Translations under genes and position numbers: made by a program
DNA from: Alcaligenes faecalis
GTDB taxonomy: Bacteria; Pseudomonadota; Gammaproteobacteria; Burkholderiales; Burkholderiaceae_B
Reading direction: 5' to 3'
Length of the DNA: 64,000 bases
NCBI RefSeq assembly: GCF_009497775.1
Contig: NZ_CP031012.1
Span: 3,375,235 to 3,439,234, forward strand
Shown: piece by piece, positions 46,269-56,257 of the stretch
How positions within the stretch are numbered: the stretch's first letter is position 1
Layout: every line of letters begins with the position of its first letter
Notes under the pieces: generated by a model
Databases searched by the model: none
Told to the model about the DNA's origin: nothing
The model's input: the letters and a program-made list of their open reading frames with translations, nothing else

Positions 46269-46697
46269 TTAGATGTCCAGAGTTTTAGGCTGTTGAGCAC
46301 TGTGAGGATGCTCGGCACCAGCGTAAACCTTCAGTTTCTTGGCCATGGCGTAGCCCAGAGGGCCTTTTGGCAACATACCCTTGACGGCCTTTTCGATGGC
46401 ACGGCCTGGGAAGCGCTCTTGCATGGTTTGGAAGTTGGTTTCGTAAATACCGCCTGGGTAGTTCGAGTGACGATAGTACTTCTTATCCTGCGCCTTGTTA
46501 CCGGTCACGGCAATGTCAGCAGCGTTGATGATAATGATGTAATCGCCGGTATCAACGTGAGGGGTATATTCGGGTTTGTGCTTACCACGCAAACGGCGTG
46601 CGACTTCGCTGGCCACACGACCAAGGACTTTGCCTTTAGCGTCAATCACAAACCAGTCACGTTTGACTTCAAGCGGCTTGGCCACGAAGGTCTTCAT
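46269..46697 (-). CDS. rplM: Ribosomal protein uL13
   Basis: 142 residues. [21 protein letters not shown] starts the family and [18 protein letters not shown] and [21 protein letters not shown] are diagnostic. It leads the rplM-rpsI operon; AGGAACC precedes the ATG. Confidence 0.99.
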   Translation of the reverse strand: MKTFVAKPLEVKRDWFVIDAKGKVLGRVASEVARRLRGKHKPEYTPHVDTGDYIIIINAADIAVTGNKAQDKKYYRHSNYPGGIYETNFQTMQERFPGRAIEKAVKGMLPKGPLGYAMAKKLKVYAGAEHPHSAQQPKTLDI

Positions 46698-47027
46698 GAT
46701 GGTTCCTAAATATTAAAATTCTGGGTCAAAGCAACATGCCTGGCCCATACAATCCACCCGCTTTTTCAAGCTGGGCAGCTCCATTTGACCCTGCCAAGGC
46801 GTTATATTCCGCCCGTGCATTTCTGCCAAATAGCTCGCCATAATAACATAAATAGTGGATAACACTAGGGTTTTGTACAAAAACACAGGTTTTTTGCCAC
46901 ATCCAGGCGCTCTTTCATAGAGGGAAAGCGCATGAAAAACCCCTGCCTTCCAAGTGGAAAACAGGGGTTAGCAAGACTGGCCTGTTGAACCGGAACAGAT
47001 TGCTCTGCCCGGCCCAAGCTACGGGGA
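46698..47027. promoter_or_regulatory. rplM upstream region and TRAP-gene terminator
   Basis: 330 bp with no gene. The minus-strand promoter of rplM-rpsI must lie here. The left half is AT-rich around 46835-46895 (ATAACATAAATAGTGGATAA). The right half has the hairpin at 46938-46969. Confidence 0.5.
46938..46969 (-). terminator. Terminator after the TRAP binding-protein gene
   Basis: An outer 8-bp stem AACCCCTG / CAGGGGTT with an inner TTCC/GGAA helix, followed on the minus strand by a short T run. Confidence 0.75.
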
Positions 47028-48131
47028 TCAGCCTTTTTTCTGGTTTGCCAGAGCAATGCCCAGGTAGTTGTCGTAGGAGCCTTCGGCCACACGGAACCAA
47101 GGCACAATCGCATCGCGAAAGCCCATGTAGTCGTCGTGAATCTTCTTGAACATGGGATCCTTGTCGCAGAATTCCTTGTACAGAATGTTGGAAGTCTTGA
47201 AGGACTCGTCCATCACGTCGCGCGGGAAGGATTTCAGGACAGCACCGCTGGCGATCAGGCGACGCAGTGCGCCTGGGCTTTGGGCGTCGTACTGGGAAAT
47301 CATGCGCTCGCCTGCGGCACGCGAAGCAATTTCAATCAAAGACTGGTATTGCTTGGGCAGTGCGTTGAAAGCAGCGTCGTTCACATACAGCGACACCTGG
47401 GCCGAACCTTCCCACCAACCGGGGTAGTAGTAGTACTTGGCCACTTTCTGGAAGCCCAGTTTTTCATCGTCCACAGGACCGACGAATTCCACGGCGTCCA
47501 ACGTACCTTTCTCCAGCGATGGGTAAATATCGCCTGGTGGCACTTGCTGAGGCACCACGCCCATGCGGGCCAGCACTTCACCAGCAAAACCGGCTGTACG
47601 CATCTTCAGACCTTTCAGGTCTTCCAGAGAGTTGATTTCCTTGCGGTACCAACCACCCATCTGGGTGCCGGTGTTACCGAAAGCAAAGTTGATGATGTTA
47701 CGGGTGGCGAACAGTTCACGCAGCAGCTTGGTGCCGTTACCTTCCTGCATCCAGGCATTCATCTGACGGGCGTTCAGGCCAAATGGCACGGCCGTGTCAA
47801 AGCTGAACGAAGGATCTTTACCGTAGTAGTAATAAGAAGCCGTCTGGCCACATTCCACCGTGCCGTTGCTGACCGCATCCATCACGCCGAAACCGGGGAC
47901 GATTTCACCAGCTGGGTACAAACGGATGTTGAAGTTGCCGTCGGAGGCCTCTTCCACCATCTTGCAGAACGACTGGGCTGTCGAGAACAGAGCCGGGGTT
48001 GCGGGACCGTATGTCGATGTCAGCTTCCAATTAACCTTGGGATTGCTTTGGGCAATAGCAGGAGCAGCAATAGCGGCGGTACTGGCTACGGCGCCAAGAC
48101 CTGCCTTTTTCAGAAACGAGCGACGCTGCAT
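47028..48131 (-). CDS. TRAP-transporter periplasmic binding protein (DctP/TakP type)
   Basis: 367 residues from ATG 48131. The N-terminus MQRRSFLKKAGLGAVAST is a Tat-like signal (RRSFLKK). The mature protein has the TRAP fold with FNIRLYPAGEIVPGFGVMDAVSNG, LKGLKMRTAGFAGEVLARMG and GTLDAVEFVGPVDDEKLGF, the pattern of keto-acid-binding TakP proteins. No DctQ/DctM membrane partners are adjacent, so it works with a distant transporter. The ligand is probably a monocarboxylate or 2-oxo acid, by family only. Confidence 0.92.
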   Translation of the reverse strand: MQRRSFLKKAGLGAVASTAAIAAPAIAQSNPKVNWKLTSTYGPATPALFSTAQSFCKMVEEASDGNFNIRLYPAGEIVPGFGVMDAVSNGTVECGQTASYYYYGKDPSFSFDTAVPFGLNARQMNAWMQEGNGTKLLRELFATRNIINFAFGNTGTQMGGWYRKEINSLEDLKGLKMRTAGFAGEVLARMGVVPQQVPPGDIYPSLEKGTLDAVEFVGPVDDEKLGFQKVAKYYYYPGWWEGSAQVSLYVNDAAFNALPKQYQSLIEIASRAAGERMISQYDAQSPGALRRLIASGAVLKSFPRDVMDESFKTSNILYKEFCDKDPMFKKIHDDYMGFRDAIVPWFRVAEGSYDNYLGIALANQKKG

Positions 48132-48414
48132 GAATAACCTCCTTGTGGGTATTCGATGATAATTGGGAAATATTTTTATGCTATGGATAGTACACTGGCG
48201 CGCCCCGAATGGGGGGCTGGGAAAGCCCGGATTATCCCGCAAATCCGGCCCTATATTGTCGGGTTCTTGATCTGAAACACCTGAACGGCGCCCCATGAAA
48301 AACGGCCTGGGCCGGAAGCAACTCCGAACTCAGGCCGTCATCATCTGCTTTCTGACAGCCCGCTTGCCAGGGACAAGACACCGCAGGCGGAGCCAGTCTT
48401 GCAGACAGCAGAAA

Positions 48415-49782
48415 TCAGGAACCAGCCACCGACATCTGCTCGATCAGGATGGAACCCGTACGCTTGGAGCCAGCCGCAAAGGTATCGGCACCCACCGCCA
48501 CAATCTGCGCGAACATCTCGGCCAGATTGCCCGCAATGGTCACCTCTTCCACGGCGTGCTGAATGCGGCCGTTTTCCACCCAGTAACCGAAGGCACCACG
48601 CGAGTAATCGCCGGTCAGGTAATTAATACCCTGGCCGATCAGCTCGGTGACCAGCAGACCACGACCCATTTTCTTCAACATGGCATCCAAATCGTCTTCG
48701 GGACGAGTCAGACGCGAGCTCAGCAGCAAGTTGTGCGAACCGCCAGCATTCCCTGTGGAAGGCATGCCCAGCTTGCGGCCTGCGTAAGAGGACAGGAAAT
48801 AGCCTTTCAGCTCCCCGCCACGCACCACGTCACGGTCGCAGGTACGCACCCCTTCCGAGTCAAACGGCGCACTACCCATGGCCGCAGCCAGATGCGGACG
48901 CTCCAGCACATCAATGTGCTTGGCCATGACAGATTTACCCAGGGAATCCAGCAGGAAGCTGGTTTTGCGATACAGGGCCGAGCCACTGGTGGCCTGCACC
49001 AGCGAACCGATCAGGCCCACAGCCAGCGGGGCTTCAAACAGAACGGGATAGCGGCCAGTAGGAATACGGCGGGCCGACAGGCGCGACAAGGTACGCTCGG
49101 CCGCGTAACGCCCCACCGATTCGGGGCTGGATAGACGGGAAGGGTCACGCGAGCTGCTGTACCAGTAGTCGCGATGCATATTGTCGCCCTTGCCTGCAAT
49201 GGGGCTGACGCTGAGCGAGTGACGGCTATAGGGATAGCCACCCAGAAAGCCGCGGCTGTTACCCATCACAAAATGCCCTTCCAGCGTATCCACCGATGCG
49301 CCTTCGGAATTGCTGATCAGGGGGCTCAACTCCAGCGCGGCCTGCTCGGCACGAATCGCCAGCTTTGCGGCCTGGTCAGCATCCAGCAGCCAGGGATGGT
49401 GCAGATGCAGATCGGGATAGCTTTGGGCCAGCATGTCTTTTTCAGGCAGACCGGCAAAAGGGTCTTCAGCGGTATAGCGGGCAATATGCCAGGCGGCTTC
49501 CACCGTTTCACGCAGCGCCTTGACCGAAAAGTCCGACGTGGAGGCCGAGCCACTGCGCTGGCCTGCAAACACGGTCACACCCAAGGAGCGGTCTTGCGTC
49601 TGCTCTACCGTTTCCAGTTCCATCTGGCGCACGGAGACAGCCAGACCTTTGTTTTCTGAAATATCGACGGCAGCATCACTGGCGCCCAGTTTTTTGGCAT
49701 GCCGCAGCGCTTCATCCACCAATTCGCAAAACTGGAACTGATTGGCGCTGATCGACAATTGGGAAATAGTTGGATGACTCAT
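48415..49782 (-). CDS. pmbA: TldD/PmbA-family metalloprotease subunit
   Basis: 455 residues. The N-terminal half has ALRHAKKLGASDAAVDISENKGLAVSVRQME-like features of TldE/PmbA, and RDYWYSSSRDPSRLSSPESVGRYAAERTLSRL is conserved. The C-terminal half carries GGELKGYFLSSYAGRKLGM and the glycine-rich SHNLLLSS stretch. It works with TldD to degrade small peptides (microcin maturation, CcdA). It is divergent from darP, 67 bp apart, a conserved pairing. Confidence 0.95.
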   Translation of the reverse strand: MSHPTISQLSISANQFQFCELVDEALRHAKKLGASDAAVDISENKGLAVSVRQMELETVEQTQDRSLGVTVFAGQRSGSASTSDFSVKALRETVEAAWHIARYTAEDPFAGLPEKDMLAQSYPDLHLHHPWLLDADQAAKLAIRAEQAALELSPLISNSEGASVDTLEGHFVMGNSRGFLGGYPYSRHSLSVSPIAGKGDNMHRDYWYSSSRDPSRLSSPESVGRYAAERTLSRLSARRIPTGRYPVLFEAPLAVGLIGSLVQATSGSALYRKTSFLLDSLGKSVMAKHIDVLERPHLAAAMGSAPFDSEGVRTCDRDVVRGGELKGYFLSSYAGRKLGMPSTGNAGGSHNLLLSSRLTRPEDDLDAMLKKMGRGLLVTELIGQGINYLTGDYSRGAFGYWVENGRIQHAVEEVTIAGNLAEMFAQIVAVGADTFAAGSKRTGSILIEQMSVAGS

Positions 49783-49849
49783 TGCTACTCTTTGAGGGTT
49801 AGGCGGTTATCATAGCCAATTGGCGACAATCTTTGCTATTTCACTTCTT

Positions 49850-50404
49850 ATGGCCCGTCCACGCACTGAAATCGATGAAAACGGTTACGACCGCCCCAGC
49901 AAATCGCAGGTAAAACGCGAAATGCACGCTCTGCTCGACCTAGGCAAACGCCTGATCGAGCTCTCGGACGACCGACTCAAACAACTTGATCTGGGCGAGC
50001 CCTTGATGGCCGCCATCAAGGATGCCAAGCGCATCAGCCCGACGGCCCGCGAAGGTCGCCGCCGTCAGATCCACTATGTGGGCAAGCTGATGCGCAATGT
50101 GGAACCCGAACCGATCCTCAAGCAACTGGACGTCTGGGAAAACGGCTCCAAGGAAGACACCCGTGCCATGCACAGACTGGAAGCCTTGCGCGACCTGTTG
50201 TTGCGTGATGACGACGCTCTGACCGAATTCATGAATGAATTTTCCGGCGCCGATATCCAGCAATTGCGCACCCTGATTCGTGCCGCACGCAAAGAAGCGG
50301 AGAAAAATTCCACACTGGTACAAGGCCAGGACCCACAGCGCAAGCACTACCGCGCCCTGTACCAGTACATCAAGACCTTGGTAGATCTTTCGGAGTCCGC
50401 ATGA
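49850..50404 (+). CDS. darP: Ribosome-associated assembly factor (YjgA/DarP)
   Basis: 184 residues from ATG 49850 (the frame continues upstream to a TTG at 49820). [23 protein letters not shown] and the arginine-rich [13 protein letters not shown] are family motifs. It promotes late 50S-subunit assembly. Its last 4 bases overlap the esterase start (ATGA), so the two are coupled. Confidence 0.95.
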   Translation: MARPRTEIDENGYDRPSKSQVKREMHALLDLGKRLIELSDDRLKQLDLGEPLMAAIKDAKRISPTAREGRRRQIHYVGKLMRNVEPEPILKQLDVWENGSKEDTRAMHRLEALRDLLLRDDDALTEFMNEFSGADIQQLRTLIRAARKEAEKNSTLVQGQDPQRKHYRALYQYIKTLVDLSESA

Positions 50405-51069
50405 ACCCTCTGCTTGAGTCGATTGAGATTGAAACCGGTGCCAATCCCCAGCACGCCGTTATCTGGCTGCATGGTTTAGGCGCTGACGGCCACGATTTTG
50501 CCCCTATCGTGCCCGAGCTGGGCCTGCAAAACGCACCCGCCATCCGTTTCATTTTCCCGCACGCCCCCATCCAGCCCGTCACCATCAATGGCGGCATGGC
50601 CATGCGTTCCTGGTACGACATTTATGTGGCGGACCTGGTGCGTCACGAGGACGAAAGCGGCCTGCGTCAATCGCAAATCGAAGTGCAGAATCTGATTGCC
50701 CGCGAAAACGCCCGTGGCATTCCAACAGAAAACATTGTGCTGGCCGGTTTCTCGCAAGGCTGTGCCATGACGCTGCAAACCGGCTTGCGCTTGCCCGAGC
50801 GTCTGGCCGGCATGCTCTGCCTGTCCGGTTACCTGCCCTTGGCCGCTGCGGTGGAAAACGAGCGCCATCAGGCCAATCAGAACACGCCTATTTTCATGGC
50901 GCATGGCAGCATGGACCCGGTTGTGCCGCTGACCCGTGCCGAAGCCAGCCGCCAGCAGTTGGAAGCCCTGGGCTATCAGGTGCAATGGAATGTCTACCCC
51001 ATGCCCCACGCTGTTTGCCCGGAAGAAATCAGCGCGATTGGCCACTTCCTGAAACAGGTACTGCGCTAA
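50401..51069 (+). CDS. Carboxylesterase, alpha/beta hydrolase (phospholipase/carboxylesterase family)
   Basis: 222 residues. The catalytic Ser118 is in [12 protein letters not shown], Asp in [12 protein letters not shown] and His in [25 protein letters not shown] forms the oxyanion region. It cleaves short-chain esters. A perfect terminator follows. Confidence 0.95.
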   Translation: MNPLLESIEIETGANPQHAVIWLHGLGADGHDFAPIVPELGLQNAPAIRFIFPHAPIQPVTINGGMAMRSWYDIYVADLVRHEDESGLRQSQIEVQNLIARENARGIPTENIVLAGFSQGCAMTLQTGLRLPERLAGMLCLSGYLPLAAAVENERHQANQNTPIFMAHGSMDPVVPLTRAEASRQQLEALGYQVQWNVYPMPHAVCPEEISAIGHFLKQVLR

Positions 51070-51083
51070 TCAGCTCACAAGAC

Positions 51084-51118
51084 AAAAAACGCCGCTGCAA
51101 TCACAGCGGCGTTTTTTT
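51084..51118 (+). terminator. Terminator between convergent esterase and CocE genes
   Basis: A 12-bp perfect stem AAAACGCCGCTG / CAGCGGCGTTTT with loop CAATCA and T7, with an A6 run on the opposite side. Confidence 0.93.
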
Positions 51119-51128
51119 ATTCAGCTTT

Positions 51129-53207
51129 TTATTGATAGACCCGAGCAATACGCTCTTGCCAGGTCTTTTCCCGAACCTGCACCCCATCCTCTTTCAGCAC
51201 CCGCGTGAAAGTCAGGTAGAAATACGATTCGTCGGACTCGATCCGAGCCTGGGCTGACATATCGATCTCCCGTCCCTTGATCGTAAAGACATTGCGCCGA
51301 TCACCCTGATAGCGCGCCTTGGCGGGCGTAGCATCATTGACCTCCCAGCGATACATCTCCTCGGAGCGGTACAAATTGTCATGCAGCACCCAGCTAAGCT
51401 CATTGCTGGTGGTGAACGTCGAATCGCCGGTGGCTTCATTACGAACGCTGCTGAACACGGGGCCATCCCCGTCAATAGTGCGGCCGAAAGGAGCTGCTTC
51501 ACTGGCCTGGGGTGGCGACATGACGCAAGCCTGCGTACCCTGCTCCCGCACAGGCACCACGGGCAGGTCCACCCAGGTATCCGCACCCGGAAACAGACTG
51601 GTGACACCCGGCGTCGGGCTGGGCCAGACCATGGGGAACTGCGCATTGCTCACCGCCAAGCGGATGCGATGGCCCGGCTTGAAACGCCACGTAGTGAAGT
51701 GAATGGAGGTTTCCAAATTGGTGGCCTTACCCGGCACCAAGGGCTGTGGCTCCAGACGCGAGATACGCTGGGAAGGGTTGATGATTGCCCCGCTGACCAA
51801 AGAAACCTGCCCATTCGGGGCCACATCTTCCAGTCGCACTGTCCATTGATAGAAAGGCGCATCGGCCGCTACCTTCAGACGCACCTTAGGCATACCCATG
51901 ATTTCCATGGCCTCGCTCAAGGGCGCGGAATCATAAACCAGGCTATGTGCATCATCGGCAGCCATATCGCCCGTTTGCTCACCCCACCAGCCGCCACCAG
52001 CCAAACCCGCTCCAGCCTTGTAGCGCAAGGTCTGAGCCAAGCCGGAGGCAGGAGAAATAGCAGCCAACTGGTGTCCGGCCTGAGGATGCAGACGTTGAGT
52101 CCGCGCGCCTTCCACTGGCCATTGCGGATCACAGCGCCAATAACCAGGCACGCTGGTCCGATCGGTAGCGGGAGCATGGCCGGTACGCATGAAAGCCATC
52201 CGACGCGGTTCATCCAGAATCCCGGTATCTATGTCTTTAAGCCAGTAGTCCCACCAACGCACCGCCTTCTCGCGCCACTCATAATTCGGGCCGGGCACGC
52301 CATATTCCGGCCAGGCGTGATTCCAGGGTCCCATTTCCACAATCACAGGTGCTTTCGAGGTCCGACTGACATCCAGCGCAAAATCACGATAGCCATCCAG
52401 CAAGCCACCAATCAAATAGGCCGGGACTTCCAAAGGCTGCTTTTTGAAGGCCAGGGACTCGGCACGCCAGAAGTCGCCGTCCTGTTGTTGACGCAGCCAG
52501 GTAAAAATCCAGGGCTCGCGGTCAAAACGGTTCTTGAAATACTCCTCGTCAATCTGATAATCCGGGCTTTGCGGCATGGCGTTATCGGTATCAATCTGGT
52601 GCGCATAGGAGTCGATATGCAAGGCACCATCAATATAGTGAACGTCGTTGTAGAACAGATCGGTAGAACCGTGTGCCGCAATAATGGCCTTGAGTGCTGG
52701 CGGTTTTCTGTGTGCCGTCATCAAGGAGTTGAAGGCGCTCCAGGACAGGCCGTACATGCCGACCTTGCCATTGGACCAGCTCTTGCGGGACAACTGATCG
52801 ATCAGCTCCTCGGCATCTGCAATCTCGGCAGCGGAATACTCGCTGACGGGGACAGGGCCAGAGCTGCCACCTGTACCACGCACATCAACCCGCGCCAGCA
52901 CATAGCCCCGCTTGGCAAAATAAGAGCCGTAATCGTAGTCACCCAGCGCGAAGAAATCATCCTTGCGATAAGGCAGCATTTCCAGAATGACCGGGAAGGT
53001 TTCACCCGGTGTTTTGGCCGATGGCCGATAGTACGTCACCGCCAAGCGCACACCATCGCGCATTTCCAGGCTGTCGTTCTCCATGGAGAATTCGTAATGG
53101 TTTTTTTCGGGTGACATCGCTGTCTGCCCGGAGCAAGCCAGCAGGCCGCCTATCAAGAACAAGCCCAGCACCCAGCGCTGCAGAGCAGCCAGATTCAATC
53201 GCATCAT
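51129..53207 (-). CDS. CocE/NonD-family lipoprotein hydrolase
   Basis: 692 residues from ATG 53207 (a second ATG follows at 53204). A lipoprotein signal ends in LIGGLLAC (Cys25). The N-terminal alpha/beta hydrolase has the nucleophile in MYGLSWSAFN (Ser155), a variant of the usual GxSxxG, and VDVRGTGGSSG precedes it. The C-terminal beta-jelly-roll (PGHRIRLAVSNAQFPMVWPSPTPG) is typical of the X-Pro dipeptidyl-peptidase/CocE group. It probably hydrolyses esters or peptides at the cell envelope. The substrate is not known. Confidence 0.9.
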   Translation of the reverse strand: MMRLNLAALQRWVLGLFLIGGLLACSGQTAMSPEKNHYEFSMENDSLEMRDGVRLAVTYYRPSAKTPGETFPVILEMLPYRKDDFFALGDYDYGSYFAKRGYVLARVDVRGTGGSSGPVPVSEYSAAEIADAEELIDQLSRKSWSNGKVGMYGLSWSAFNSLMTAHRKPPALKAIIAAHGSTDLFYNDVHYIDGALHIDSYAHQIDTDNAMPQSPDYQIDEEYFKNRFDREPWIFTWLRQQQDGDFWRAESLAFKKQPLEVPAYLIGGLLDGYRDFALDVSRTSKAPVIVEMGPWNHAWPEYGVPGPNYEWREKAVRWWDYWLKDIDTGILDEPRRMAFMRTGHAPATDRTSVPGYWRCDPQWPVEGARTQRLHPQAGHQLAAISPASGLAQTLRYKAGAGLAGGGWWGEQTGDMAADDAHSLVYDSAPLSEAMEIMGMPKVRLKVAADAPFYQWTVRLEDVAPNGQVSLVSGAIINPSQRISRLEPQPLVPGKATNLETSIHFTTWRFKPGHRIRLAVSNAQFPMVWPSPTPGVTSLFPGADTWVDLPVVPVREQGTQACVMSPPQASEAAPFGRTIDGDGPVFSSVRNEATGDSTFTTSNELSWVLHDNLYRSEEMYRWEVNDATPAKARYQGDRRNVFTIKGREIDMSAQARIESDESYFYLTFTRVLKEDGVQVREKTWQERIARVYQ

Positions 53208-53393
53208 TGTGTCCCCGGTATGTGGCGCCGTCGGTGGTGGGCACCATCCATTGATGCGGCGGCAGCCAGCGCTCCAGCGCTGTACTGCCTGCCATCACGA
53301 GCGCATCATAGTCCCGCCACCGTTAAGTGAATCGGGACATTAGGGAACAATTAAACGGGTATTTACCTGACAAGCAGATGAGCCTGCCTGTGC

Positions 53394-55865
53394 CTAATCC
53401 GAGCGACGGGTCTCACCCAGATCCAGCCAGACGCGACGCATACTGGGATCCTCCGGGTCCGCATCGTTCTGGAAACCCAGACGTTTCATCAAGGCTTGCA
53501 TAGGCGCATTGGAGGCCAGCACATAACCGTCGATGTAGGTCAGCCCCTGCTCGGCGGCGGCCTGAATCAGCGCCTCCATCAGGATCACCCCCAGACCACG
53601 CCGCTGCCAGGCATCCCCAATCACCAGGGCGTATTCCGCCCCCCGGCCATCGCCATTACGAAGATAGTGAGCAAAGCCAATAATCTCGTCACGCGGATGG
53701 TTACGGTTATCTGGATTGGGTGAACGCACAGTAGCGATCAGCGCCAGTTCCCGGTCGTAGTCGATGCGGGTGTAGCGGGACAGCATGCGTGGAGTCAGTT
53801 CGCGCAGCATGGACACGAAGCGCATGTAGCGGCTTTCATCGGACAGGCCACGCATAAAGGCTTGCAGTGCTTCTGCATCCTCGGGGCGGATGGGTCGCAA
53901 GGTCCAGCGTTGATCATCCTTGAACTGACGCCGCTCGATCAGATGACGCGGGTAAGGGTGAATCGCCATGTGACGGTAGCCTGCCGTTTCAGGCAACACC
54001 AGCATGGACTGCTTGCTCAAGGAAATGGAAATACTCTTGATGTACAGGCTGTTCTCGCCCGCCATGATGGGGTCCAGCACCACACGGCGCACGCCGGGCA
54101 ACTCGCTCATCAAATCCGACAAACGCTCCAGCACTTGCAACAGCTGCGTCAACACCAAAGGTGTCAATTGCGAGGACAAGCTCTTGCGCCACAAGGGACT
54201 ACGTTCCACCAACTGGCGCGCCAGATAGCGGTTCAAGGGTGGCAGCTCTACCGCCGGATAGGAGGAAGAAAGCCAATCCGCATGATCGGCCCCACCAAAC
54301 ACGGCATAGGGGCCCAACTTGTCGTCGGTCTCAAAACGCAGGCCCATCAGCGGAACATCAGGGTCCGGTTGGCCTTGATCGTGCGTCACGCGCAAATCAA
54401 CCACAGGCACGTGAAAGTAGCGCAGCAGATCACGACACTCCTGCTCGCTGGCCTCGCGGCGCTCGCTTTGAATCTGGCGTACCAGTTCGCGGGCAGGCTC
54501 TACCTCTGGCAAGGTGCCCAGCGGCAACGGCGGCAAGGTTTGCTGCGACAAATGCTGGTTGTAGTGATAGCGGGCCAGCAGATCAAAAGCGTTGGCCGCC
54601 GTATCCGGGGTACGGAAAGCCGGTGTCCCTACCCCATCCAGCAAATGACGCAGGGGCCGCATATCCGCATCGCCAATCAAGCAGGTAATGATGGGTTTGC
54701 GGGCACTGGCCGATAGCATGGCCAACTCTCGTGATACCGCCGGCATATCGGCCAGGGGGTCCGGGGTCAGCAAGACCAGTACCCCATCGATATCCTTATC
54801 ATCCAGCAAAGTGGAAATAACCGAGTCGATACGCATGGGCGTCAGTGGCACATAAGTCACCACCGGGTTCTGAACCTGGTCGCCAGGAGCCAGCAGATTA
54901 TCCAGCGCTCGCTGGGTCGAGGGCGACAGCTCCGGGCAAGTCACCGCGGCATCCGAACCCAATACATCCAGAGCCATCTGCGCTGCCCCATTCCCATTAG
55001 AGAACAAGGCAATGCGCCGCCCTTTGGGACGACGGGTATAGACCAGCACCTTCAGGGCCGAGAACAGTTGCACAAAATAACGAATGCGCACCGCCCCCAC
55101 GCGCCGCATCAGGGCATTAAAGACCGCCTCGTGAGCCTCGCCCTGCTGACGCTGCCCACCTACCTTCAAGACCACCACGGGTTTAACGGCCGCCACTGCA
55201 TGCAAGGCACTGGTAAAACGGCGCGACGCAGGCGTGTGCTCCAGATACAGCGCAATACTGTCCGTGCGCGGATCCATGGCCAGATATTCCAGCACCTCGG
55301 GCACATCGATAACAGCTTCGTCCCCTACCGACACAATCGCGGAGAAACCCAGGCTGACGTCTTCAGCCCAGTCCATCAAGGCCGAGGTAATGGAGCGCGA
55401 CTGGGACACCAGAGCCACACGGCCTGCCAGTGCCATTTGCGGCTCATGACTTAAATTGATGCCCAGATGGGGCCGTTGTATCCCGAAGGCACGCGGCCCC
55501 AGCACCAGACAATTATTGATGCGGGCCCAGGAGCGCGCATACACCATGTCTTCCATGGGATCACGGGAGGCCAGGTTCGAGGGCAGGAGCAGAACCACAC
55601 GCGGCTTGTGTACCCGGATGGCATCCAGGGCCTGCGGCAAACGCACCGGCTCAATACAAACCAGCGCCAGATCCAGGCGCTGTGTATCCGTCAGCCCTTC
55701 CAGACGATCCGGCACCAGCACTTGCGTGGCCGTAATGCGCGCCTGGGTGATACGGCCAGCCAGCCGTGCGGGCATATCCTTGATAAGCGGCAAGGGTAAT
55801 GTGGATACGACCAACACCGAACGGGGCTCAAACAATGCTGTCAGACGATGCCTTAGGGCTGCCAT
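53394..55865 (-). CDS. Pat-like protein acetyltransferase: decayed NDP-acyl-CoA ligase fused to GNAT
   Basis: 823 residues from ATG 55865. The N-terminal part is ligase-like (FEPRSVLVVST; GPRAFGIQRPHLGINLS; VSQSRSITSALMDWAED), but the SHTG block with the phospho-His appears deleted (KVGGQRQQGEAHEAVFNALM) and the VLKI/HKSDVGGV part of ATP-grasp is missing (about residues 470-520). The C-terminal 175 or so residues are a full GNAT domain (LVIGDAWQRRGLGVILMEALI). This is the layout of Salmonella-type Pat, which acetylates lysines of enzymes such as Acs. Here the ligase half probably only senses acyl-CoA. Confidence 0.87.
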   Translation of the reverse strand: MAALRHRLTALFEPRSVLVVSTLPLPLIKDMPARLAGRITQARITATQVLVPDRLEGLTDTQRLDLALVCIEPVRLPQALDAIRVHKPRVVLLLPSNLASRDPMEDMVYARSWARINNCLVLGPRAFGIQRPHLGINLSHEPQMALAGRVALVSQSRSITSALMDWAEDVSLGFSAIVSVGDEAVIDVPEVLEYLAMDPRTDSIALYLEHTPASRRFTSALHAVAAVKPVVVLKVGGQRQQGEAHEAVFNALMRRVGAVRIRYFVQLFSALKVLVYTRRPKGRRIALFSNGNGAAQMALDVLGSDAAVTCPELSPSTQRALDNLLAPGDQVQNPVVTYVPLTPMRIDSVISTLLDDKDIDGVLVLLTPDPLADMPAVSRELAMLSASARKPIITCLIGDADMRPLRHLLDGVGTPAFRTPDTAANAFDLLARYHYNQHLSQQTLPPLPLGTLPEVEPARELVRQIQSERREASEQECRDLLRYFHVPVVDLRVTHDQGQPDPDVPLMGLRFETDDKLGPYAVFGGADHADWLSSSYPAVELPPLNRYLARQLVERSPLWRKSLSSQLTPLVLTQLLQVLERLSDLMSELPGVRRVVLDPIMAGENSLYIKSISISLSKQSMLVLPETAGYRHMAIHPYPRHLIERRQFKDDQRWTLRPIRPEDAEALQAFMRGLSDESRYMRFVSMLRELTPRMLSRYTRIDYDRELALIATVRSPNPDNRNHPRDEIIGFAHYLRNGDGRGAEYALVIGDAWQRRGLGVILMEALIQAAAEQGLTYIDGYVLASNAPMQALMKRLGFQNDADPEDPSMRRVWLDLGETRRSD

Positions 55866-56073
55866 GATTGTTCCGCCATAAGAAGACCACACACCAAAAT
55901 AATGAATTCCCTCATCTTAAGCACAGCCGTCTACAAATAAAAGAGACTTGGCTGGCTATATCTGTCTTGCATCATGCAGCCGGTTTTTACCCTGTGGCGG
56001 GTCATTCATATACTTTCGTATAGAGACCATACGCCAATGCCTGGGCAAAAACGGCGCAAAGCCAGTCGCAAAG

Positions 56074-56087
56074 CGGCTTGCAAGCCG
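56074..56087. promoter_or_regulatory. Palindrome upstream of mgtA
   Basis: A 14-bp perfect palindrome CGGCTTGCAAGCCG followed at once by TAAAAT. The position just upstream of a -10-like box suggests an operator for the mgtA transcript. No PhoP-box repeat is visible. Confidence 0.5.
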
Positions 56088-56148
56088 TAAAATAACACCC
56101 GTTCGGAAAGCAGGACCTTTCGTTCTCTCTGACAGGAAAAAACACACT

Positions 56149-56205
56149 ATGTCCAGCGACGACAGTCGAAGAAATATGCTGCACAGGCCCCTCAGACACT
56201 ACTGA
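56149..56205 (+). CDS. mgtA leader ORF 1 (18 residues)
   Basis: MSSDDSRRNMLHRPLRHY, from ATG 56149 to TGA 56203-56205, with an AGGA box about 10 bases upstream. Size, position in the leader and composition (acidic pair, then arginines and a proline) recall the MgtL-type leader peptides, which modulate mgtA transcription as ribosomes stall or fall off under low magnesium. It is too short for certainty. Confidence 0.5.
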   Translation: MSSDDSRRNMLHRPLRHY

Positions 56206-56257
56206 CCCTCCGGGTTGTCTGCTGATGTGGCTTGCGCAGCACGATCAGGAGTCAACC

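Noticed and set aside
47028..48131. Complete TRAP transporter operon
   Set aside because: No DctQ or DctM genes flank the binding protein; the neighbours are rplM and pmbA.
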